Shown: piece by piece, positions 56,842 through 64,000 of the stretch | Position numbering within the stretch: the first letter of the stretch is position 1 | Layout of the letters: every line of letters starts with the position of its first letter | Assembly (NCBI GenBank): GCA_036346405.1 | Contig: CM070562.1 | Span: 105,848,999 to 105,912,998 of the forward strand | Direction of reading: 5' to 3' | Source: Phyllostachys edulis | Lineage: Eukaryota > Streptophyta > Magnoliopsida > Poales > Poaceae | DNA length: 64,000 bases | Notes under the pieces: generated by a model | The model's input: the letters and a program-made list of their open reading frames with translations, nothing else | Told to the model about the DNA's origin: nothing | The model's database searches: none | Made by a program: the position numbers and the translations under genes

Positions 56842-57926
56842 GGGCATATACAATGGTATAGACATCTGCTGTCTATAGTAACTTTCTATATCACCTGTAG
56901 ACAGCACTAAAGACAGCTCATACAATAGTACAGACGACTGCTGTATTTTTAATTGTCTTTTGTCGGTGTTTTAGGATCGAACTTACGTAAAGATTATTTG
57001 ATTTGGGGGTTCCTTTAGGCTCAAAATCACACAGAGATAGAGATACGGGATTTTTACACAGGTTTGGGCCTTTTCCTGGGAGAATAACAACCTTACTTCT
57101 GTGTGTATGTATTGAGTATGCTGGATTACAAAATGGAGCCAAAGACTATAGTATTGTGCTTCTAATGATCTTCGGATCGCCCCGATTGTCCTGATGATTC
57201 TGCCTTTTATATAGTCCTCAAGGTGTACCGTTGCGCCTCCAATGTAAAGACTGCCTTAATATTCCAGATTATTGAGCCATCACTGGAGGATATTATGGAA
57301 GTAACGCGTTCCACACCGCCGCAGCGCTTATCACCATAACAAAGGAGTTAAAATCGTGCCATTATTCCAGAGAATAACCGCGTAGTTTACTACCCATATC
57401 TTGAATATGGTATGGAAGATTCCCTTATTGACTAGGTCCATATGCTTGTAAGCTCTGTCGATTAGGGACTGGTCGTAGGAGGGCTTACGACCAAGTGGTG
57501 ATCGTAGAAGATCTTACGACCACAGACTGATCGTAGAAGAGCTTATGATAATAGGATAGTCGTAGAAGGATTTACGACTATAGGGTAGTCGTAAGGGGGC
57601 TTACGAACTACTAGGTAGTCATAGAAGAACTTACAACGTGCAGCTTCTCCCTTATGGCTATTAAGGGGTACACTCAAGAGTTATATGACGTCATTATTAT
57701 CTATAATATGAATTATAGATATATAATAAAACGAGGATTGTTATATCCTCGTCATCTTTATAGAACACACAATCTTTTAATGTTTTTCTTGTTTCTTGTG
57801 CTATAGTCGGCTACATGACTATAGACAACATCTTTTTCTTTCTTTATTCTCTTTCATCCACGTCAACAAAAATCCTACGTGGTAATGATTATAGATGACT
57901 GATATAACCCTATTGTACATGCTTTT
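56842..57926. mobile_element. MITE interrupted by an LTR
   Basis: The left end GGGCATATACAATGGTATAG and the right end, in reverse complement AAAGCATGTACAATAGGGTT, form the inverted terminus typical of a common grass MITE type. Excluding the LTR and its duplication, the MITE is about 285 bp. Its TSD is unclear (both flanks have TTA), so the superfamily is left open. Confidence 0.65.
56961..57754 (+). mobile_element. Solo LTR with perfect TSD
   Basis: Starts TGTCGGTGTTTTAGGATCG and ends ATATCCTCGTCA. Both sides carry TCTTT (56956-56960 and 57755-57759). It contains a GGTCGTAGAAGAGCTTACGA-like tandem motif at 57465-57640 and a TTTTATATAG promoter-like stretch near 57206. The 794-bp sequence is related to the LTR-like segments at 16361 and 23308 in the GACAGGTT..GCC..TCTCC..GAGAATAA region. 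No internal sequence is present, so it is what recombination between two LTRs leaves behind. Confidence 0.85.
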
Positions 57927-59430
57927 AGCCATAAATTCTATTTAATTATTGGTGTTGACTTTGCATACTATTCCGTTGATCTTTAGCTGTTCTCCAAAAT
58001 GCATGACGTGGGAGGTTGTATGTGTCCTTGGGGGGGGGGGGGGGGGGTTGTTAATTCAGCCTATTTAACTCAGTAACATCATGGGGAAATCCGTGATTCT
58101 GATAGGGATCAGTTGTACGTACATCAGTACATGTAGTAGTTAAGTGCTTGCAGTGTACTGTGTACTGTGGATGAGGCTGCCTTTTCCCCATGGATGTGGA
58201 TTGGCTGGAGTTACTCAGATTACATATAAAATGCCACGTGCCCTAAGGATAAAAATCTACCGTAAGTATTGCTTACTAGGAGTACTAGCATGAAATTAAT
58301 TATCAATTCACATGCGAAGTCTCAATCTGTTCTCTGTATCACTCCGAGTGGTTGATCTAGTACAGAATTTCCCTTAACTAATGCTCCCTTTTGAGATTTG
58401 CAAACTTTTCTCTCCGTGTGAAGTACTGATCGCAAAATCCATTAGTTCAATAATGTTTGGTCATTCGCTTGTTTCTTGTATCCCACTCAGTGCGTAATAT
58501 TCTTCTCAAAGGTGTCTATCCTAATTAGTGCTCTTCTTGACCTTTTAGTGCATTGTCAATTGTCGTGAGCTAGGGGGAGTGCAAGATTAAGCTTTCCTGA
58601 CGTATGGGTTAAAGAAGCATAAATCATCTTTTTTATCCATTAAATCAATATCTAATCATATGACACATCAATCTCTACATAAATCCAATGGTTACAATAA
58701 GTGATTTAAACTTAAGAAAAATTCAGACGACTTAAAAATAGCAATACTGTTAAGAAATCGATCGTTTCTTAAAAAAAATTCTATCCGTACGTAATACAAA
58801 AGAAGAGTTGGATTTCTCATTTTAATTTCCTGTTACTGTGTTTGGCCTTTTTGTTCACGTGCCAATCTGCGATTAGTAAATTATATTACTCATCTATAAG
58901 AGGAAGGCAAGAAAGTACATGAAATACCTGGCTTGGGGCAGAGCACATGCTCAAAAGAGCCATCTCTGTACAAAGCAATTCAGATGGACGTATAATTGGG
59001 CCAGGGGGAGAAAAAGAAAGGTCATGTACATTATATATACGGGCCCATGTACGGCGATCCACACATTTTAAATGTAAAATGCATGAACCTTCGGTCTGCA
59101 ATTTCTGTAGGTAATTTTTGCCTGCTTATTCCATGTGTGCAAATTAACGGATCAGGTAATTTATCTACTTTTTCTCTCTCTTCAGATGGCATGCCATGAA
59201 TTTAACAAACGTTAATTAACTAGTGCATCAATCTTTTGCAATAGGATATTTTTCCTTCTTGCAAATTAAAGGAAGTCCTTTTTCTTCTCTCGGAAAAAAA
59301 AGGCAACAAGCTAGCTAGCTAAACTTGGATTTCAAGACGGCAAAAAAAGTAGATTATTTAATCTATGAGAATTAACATGCACTTGCAAGTTGCAACTGTT
59401 AATTCACAAGATCAGAAACCTAAAAAAGAA
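57927..59430. other. Intergenic sequence downstream of the zinc-finger gene
   Basis: AT-rich with no recognised gene. The last few hundred bases probably include the 3' untranslated region of the minus-strand zinc-finger gene. I see no clear polyadenylation signal I would defend. Confidence 0.45.
58028..58047 (+). repeat. Run of 20 G
   Basis: An uninterrupted homopolymer following TGTCCTT. Its exact length is unreliable in most sequencing chemistries. It could form a G-quadruplex. Confidence 0.85.
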
Positions 59431-60192
59431 TTACAAATGGAGGTCCAAGCTAACAGCCTCCTTCTGCCCCAATTCATACCTACCTTGCTTCTCCGGCGAC
59501 GTGGACGAGCACGACGACAACGACGGCGAGGACGACAGCAAGCTCATCACCACCTTCTCGTCCTTGCATGTCGCCTCCCTGCACCCCACCTCCCCTGCCG
59601 GCACCACCACCATCGGCGTGTCAGCGCCGTGCCGGCCGGGCGCCGTGCCAAAATTCTCCATCGGCGGCGGCACCCTCCAAAGCCCCTGCACCGGGCTACC
59701 GTTAATGGGCTGCGACATGGAGCCTAGCCCCGCGTAGGCGGCTCCCGGGCTAGCGCTCGTCCACATCGGGTAGTGCGCCGGCGGCGGCGGCTGGTGGTAG
59801 TTGAGGAGTCCGTACATGTGACCGGGCACGTAGCGGTGCATGGCGAGGGAGGCCTGGAGGTGGGCCCGCTTGGCGTGCTGGCGCTCGCGCTTGTGCGCGT
59901 TCTGGTGCCCGCCCAGCGCCTGCGACGTCGGGAAGTTGCGGCAGCAGTAGTGGCACTCGAACTTGCGACCCGCCGTGGCCGCGCCGCCGTTGCCCTCGGA
60001 CGTGACCGTGCTGCCGTTGGCCGCGTCCGGGGAACGGGCAACCGCAGCCTCCTTGGTGTCCCGCGGCAGGTCGTTGGAGAACTCGCAGCCGAACAGCCGG
60101 ATGGTGTCCCGCGGCTGCTGCTGCGGCGGCGGCCGGATGAACGGCAGCTGCGAGAACGAGTCGAGGCTCTGCACGTCCTGCGGCTTCGCCAT
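59431..60192 (-). CDS. C2H2 zinc-finger transcription factor, GIS/ZFP8-like, single exon
   Basis: Encodes 253 residues in one unbroken frame. One C2H2 finger: FECHYCCRNF with Cys80 and Cys83, and QALGGH at 91-96, with His96 and His100. QALGGH is the plant-specific DNA-contacting helix motif. A short N-terminal motif IRLFGCEFSND (31-41) is also kept in the GIS/ZFP5/ZFP6/ZFP8 group. Residues after the finger (KRERQHAKRAHLQ) are basic and may help nuclear import. The C-terminus EAVSLDLHL ends in LDLHL (249-253), an EAR repression motif. Members of this group control trichomes and epidermal outgrowths through gibberellin and cytokinin signalling in Arabidopsis; that role here is inferred. The ATG at 60192 is the first in frame and sits in GCC-ATG-GC, a good plant start context. 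It is the only clearly intact host gene in the window. Confidence 0.93.
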   Translation of the reverse strand: MAKPQDVQSLDSFSQLPFIRPPPQQQPRDTIRLFGCEFSNDLPRDTKEAAVARSPDAANGSTVTSEGNGGAATAGRKFECHYCCRNFPTSQALGGHQNAHKRERQHAKRAHLQASLAMHRYVPGHMYGLLNYHQPPPPAHYPMWTSASPGAAYAGLGSMSQPINGSPVQGLWRVPPPMENFGTAPGRHGADTPMVVVPAGEVGCREATCKDEKVVMSLLSSSPSLSSCSSTSPEKQGRYELGQKEAVSLDLHL

Positions 60193-60960
60193 GGCTAGCT
60201 AGCTAGCTACTACGACGTGAACTGAAGAATTCAACACTCTTGAGTGTGTGCGCGTTGGTGGCTACTGGCGACTAAGCTAGCCTGCTATGTGCGTCTGTCT
60301 GTCTGTGTGCTGAAGAATTTGGCTACGAGTTGGTGCGGTTTTAAGGGGATGGGCGTTGTAAGGTCGGAGGGGAGGGGAGGGGAGGGGACCATGCATGTAA
60401 GAGCCTAGGGGACTAAGCTTAAAGCTCTCCCCCTCTCATCACCAAGTACAAATGCAGCTGCAGTGGCAGTTGCAGTTGCTGCTTGTGCCCTGGCTACCCG
60501 CTGGTGCTACTGCTAGCTAGCTAGGCTCGTCTCATCTCTCACATGCATACCCCATTTCTTGGCAAATATGGGAGGAGGAGTACATGTATGTGTACACACG
60601 CGCGCGGCTAGCTGGAGAAGAGCAAATTTTATTTTCTTTCTCTAGCTTTCATGCATCTGTAGCTATCAGTGGCCATCAAGTGGGGAGATGGGTAGTGTGA
60701 CTCCATCTATCCATCGCTCTCATCTCCCCTCTGCGTCCTCTGGATTGGCTGTAGGGTTCTTTATGGGAGGTTGGCTTCTTTAGAACATGAGAGACCACAG
60801 GTGGTCCTCCTGGGGACGGCGACGTGCATGCATTCTGCTCTCTCGCTCTATGCTCGCCGCTGCCGCTCCTCCTGCTGCTGCCGCTGCTGCATGATTACTG
60901 CATGCCGACCGGTGCAGGGATGGTGCATGCAAGTTTTTCTCTCTTTATAGCTTTGCGGTG
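60193..60960 (-). promoter_or_regulatory. Upstream region of the zinc-finger gene
   Basis: Reading toward the gene on the minus strand, CTATAAAGAGAG at about 60940-60951 is the best TATA-like match, about 750 bp before the ATG. A weaker CCTTAAAACC is at about 60338-60347. Which one is used cannot be told. The stretch has many CATGCATG (RY-type) words and CTAGCTAGCTAG repeats just before the ATG. Confidence 0.35.
60366..60388 (+). repeat. GGAGGGGAGGGG short tandem repeat
   Basis: Four to five GGAGG units about 175 bp upstream of the zinc-finger ATG. G-runs are on the plus strand, so the gene's coding strand is CCCCTCC-rich there. It could be a pyrimidine-patch promoter element or a G-quadruplex. 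Confidence 0.6.
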
Positions 60961-63900
60961 CTAGTGCATGACTGCATGGTAGATCGATGGCCATCAAGAC
61001 TCTAGAGTGTATATAGCTTCGTTTTTCTCTTTCTCTTTCTTTATTCTTTTTGGCAGTGCGGTTATAATAATTGTAGGCACGTACGTGTTCGACCGATGGC
61101 GCTTTGCTCTGGGATCCACATGTTTAATTGCTGGATCGAAAGCTAGCTGTTGCAGTTTGATCATATGCATACTCCATGCTTGCTCCCCCCCTCTGTCTCT
61201 CTTTTGTGTAGGCTTTTGCAAACTTTCTTTTACGGAATTCCATGCTGCAATTTTTCGCCTAATAACGGTCTGGGAAATGGGGTTTATTGGAGTTACTTCA
61301 CACATGTGAAAAGCTGTCACAGTCGGTCACTTTCACTCCTGGACTAAGTGCAACCTTAGTATTTTTCTATGGTTAATTTCATGCTCTGCTGGCTTCTGAA
61401 TTAATTGGCCTTATCCGTGGCAAGTGGAATTGGCCGTAAAGATCTATGTCGTTGTTGTTCATCCAGCTGTTCCAAATAGAAACCAAAAGTCCTAAGTAGA
61501 GTACTCGATCCAGTTTCTTCAACTTGTGATGGGCATTAATATTTCCATGGGACAGCAACATTTTCAAGTCTGAAGGGCGCGTAAAGCCGTAAATGACCGT
61601 GCGCCAACCGCGATGTTATTTGAACTTGTGTTATCTTTAAGAGGTCCGTTTGGATAAGTACATCACCAACATCAACCAGTACGTACATGCATGTGTCTCG
61701 CGACAAATACATAATGATGACACCGATGAAATCCCCATATTAATTTCAATGATGGTACAGACAGACCTGATGTACTGCACTTCTTTTTTTTTTCATCTTT
61801 GCATTGCGGTTAAAATTGACCCTCATGTATCCCAGAGATCAATAGTACATCGACAACCTGGCTCGTTCGGAACATGGGATTTGGTGGTGTGATTTCTATA
61901 GCAATTGCACCGATTCATGTAGAATATGCTGCGGACTTCTTGAAATTCATGAGTTCCAAACAATTAATGTGTATTTTCTTTTGTTCTTATGCTAGTGGCA
62001 AGTAAAAATCGGGTCAAGCAAAAGCTTAGCCAAACTATACAGTGCTACGCTTGAGCTGGCCTAATTTTAATTTCCATAGAAGTTTAATTTACGGTGAGCC
62101 ATATCACGATCGAATGGGCTCAACAAGTACATAGAAACTGAGTAAACTCAAGCTCGCAACTAGGACTCATGGCCAATGCAATATGTCTGACATATACGAG
62201 ATCAAATGGTCTGGCAAGAACGACGAACTCAACCTGAATAGATCTGTCCCTTTCTCTTTTGTATTTATTACGAAACCCTGTCCAAGCCCACGTTTATTTC
62301 AAGTCGAAACTGAGTCAAACAAAAAATTCAAACCGATTTGGACAATTATTCACTGGGTTCTCTATTAAAACTAGGTGCAAGGGGGAGAAAAAAGAAAGAC
62401 CGGCCAGTGCTGTCAGGCATAGCAGAACGAACGAAATTGAAGAGTCAGACGAAGAGTACAAAGAAACGGTTGATGCGACACACAAAAGTAGCAACATTTA
62501 TGTAGATCGACGTTCATCTGGGAATGCCCGCCTTGCTAGCTTGTACCAGTACAGTGTAGCTACAGCGCGGCGACGGCGACCCGATCCCTGCAGGTGGGTG
62601 CGCGCCGCTGTCACGGCGACGTCGCGGCCGCGCTGCCACTCGGCTTGCCGACCGCGCGTGCCCCACCCCCAAGACGCCGAGATTTTGCAGGCGTCGCCAA
62701 ATATTCTCGACTGGGATATATCATATATGGACATGGACTTCCATTTCTACTCACGCGTTTCCCCCGTCCTCTTTTTCTCAAGGTTAAAACTGTCACACCG
62801 GATTACATATCAACGTCCTGACCACACAATGGCCTAGCAAGTACTGCATGCCGTGCCGTATGTATGAGCAGTGGAGTAGAGTCGCCGATCGATAGAAATG
62901 CATGTCAGGCTGGAAAGAATTGACAGGAAAGTACGGGTACTTCGCCCATGCGTTGGCAGCCCCGGCGCAATTATTCCTTGCCGGTTACTGTGGGCAAGTT
63001 TAAAACCAACCGTGTCCGTCCCTTTTGTGTGTGTGAGTTGTGTGGAAAGTTGCAGTGGTAGTCGTAGCAGGGTTGGCAGCATCGGCAACGTAATGGTCAT
63101 AAGTCATAACTCCCGGAAAAAGACATGGCATGTATGTTATTTTCGGTAGGAAGCGAGCAATCGAGAGAGGCGATCGAGAGAGGACGGCTCGTGCTTCTGC
63201 GGTTCTGGCCAACCATCGATCGCTGTCCCTCTCGCTCTCCTCGCTTTCGCTGCTTCCAGAGAGCGTGAGGGACGCGTGTATGTGCATGCAGATCATCTGC
63301 AATGCTATGTATGTATGAAGCATGCGTGCTTTTTCACTGCGAAGGACATTTTTCTTCACATTCTTAGGTGGTACGTAGTGGGTTGCTAGTTGGGGAATTC
63401 GGGGTTGGGCAAACTTGTCACACCTGATTGTTTTCCTCTTCTTTTTGGTTGGGGGTTTGTAGTTACTTACCGTTTTAGTAGCTAGTTCATGTGTCATTTT
63501 CTATCAATTGGTTGTGAAAGATTTGCCGTTCGCTGGTATTTCAGAAGTTGCTGTACTAAAATAGTGTATTGGATATGTCAGTTGGAAGTCTATTGGTCCT
63601 ACTGAGAGTCGAAACTGGCCCCAAAGAGGAGAGCCAGTAATCTCTAACATACAAGATGCCTTAAAAAAGCCAAAGGAAAACAGCATACAAAGACCTAAAG
63701 CCTTCCATAGCAGGGATCAGTTTCCCTCGTTTTGGTGCCGCCAGCTACTAGTTTTTTAGATAATAGAAGAAAAAAACTCTTCCGGTTTCTACATTAAGGA
63801 TACACACGTCCCATTTTATGCTGCGAACTACTAGTACTAGCTACCACATATCTTTCCACAACAAAAGCGGATCCTTGAGCACAGAACTCCAAGCTGCAAC

Positions 63901-64000
63901 CGAGGGAGGTTCATTCCTGAGGATAGCTAGCTTTATTCCTGATTATCTAACCTGCCAGAGAATTTTCACGCTGAACTCTTGTTTTGCTTCGGTCATGTGT
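60961..64000. other. Intergenic sequence to the end of the window
   Basis: No gene is supported. The longest frame, 62259-62837 (+, 192 codons), has no known motif, and its reading overlaps AT-rich and GC-rich parts of unlike composition. Frames on both strands near 63000-63500 are also unsupported. A distal promoter of the zinc-finger gene may extend here. Confidence 0.45.

Noticed and set aside
59773..60198. 141-codon plus-strand frame opposite the zinc-finger gene
   Set aside because: Shadow of GC-rich coding; the minus strand has the QALGGH finger and EAR motif.
62259..62837. 192-codon open frame on the plus strand
   Set aside because: No family motif, no codon periodicity I can see, composition changes abruptly along it, and the opposite strand is equally open in parts.

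Overview
The window looks like a repeat-dominated stretch of a grass (Poaceae) nuclear genome, probably of the Andropogoneae type. The evidence is the set of grass-type transposon families (CACTA elements with TNP2 and Ulp1-like genes, SIRE/Maximus-type copia, Tekay-like gypsy, Helitron and hAT) and one plant C2H2 zinc-finger gene with the QALGGH motif. I can defend only one host protein-coding gene: a single-finger C2H2 factor at 59431-60192 on the minus strand. Its reading frame is unbroken and it ends in an EAR-type LDLHL repressor motif. I found no rRNA, tRNA or CRISPR.

Layout. 1-2224: intergenic sequence with a palindromic MITE (1027-1293) and a short hAT derivative with a perfect 8-bp target duplication (1401-2063). 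2225-15000: an hAT element whose transposase gene is split by a 9.2-kb CACTA element (3731-12979) flanked by the 3-bp duplication TTA. The CACTA carries a TNP2-type transposase and a second gene with a Ulp1-like cysteine-protease domain, plus an unusual internal copy of its own 3' end. 15001-24032: a Ty3/gypsy pol lacking the reverse-transcriptase core (17012-20588), bracketed by two related LTR-plus-leader segments and carrying a non-autonomous hAT insertion (21113-22182). 24033-29879: unassigned sequence, a small Helitron (25887-26914), an hAT transposase 3' exon (27540-28174) and a palindromic MITE.

29880-55003: a three-level nest. A gag-less Ty1/copia element (outer LTRs 29880-30098 and 54776-55003, TSD CTGAA) is split by a CACTA element of the TTTGCCGAGTG family (30599-52081). 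That CACTA is split in turn by an 11-kb SIRE/Maximus-type copia element (37732-48794). 55004-59430: host intergenic DNA with a MITE that was itself hit by an LTR, now a solo LTR with TSD TCTTT. 59431-64000: the zinc-finger gene, its upstream region and unassigned flank.

The transposons are mostly broken by frameshifts. Many of these look like small, context-dependent indels (for example CTCGGC and CTTTCGGC alternating inside one repeat array), whereas the zinc-finger gene has none. Part of the apparent decay may therefore be consensus error in heavily methylated repeats rather than mutation. I found no clearly new biological system. The most unusual structures are the composite CACTA with the Ulp1-like gene and the nested insertions, whose order can be read from target-site duplications.
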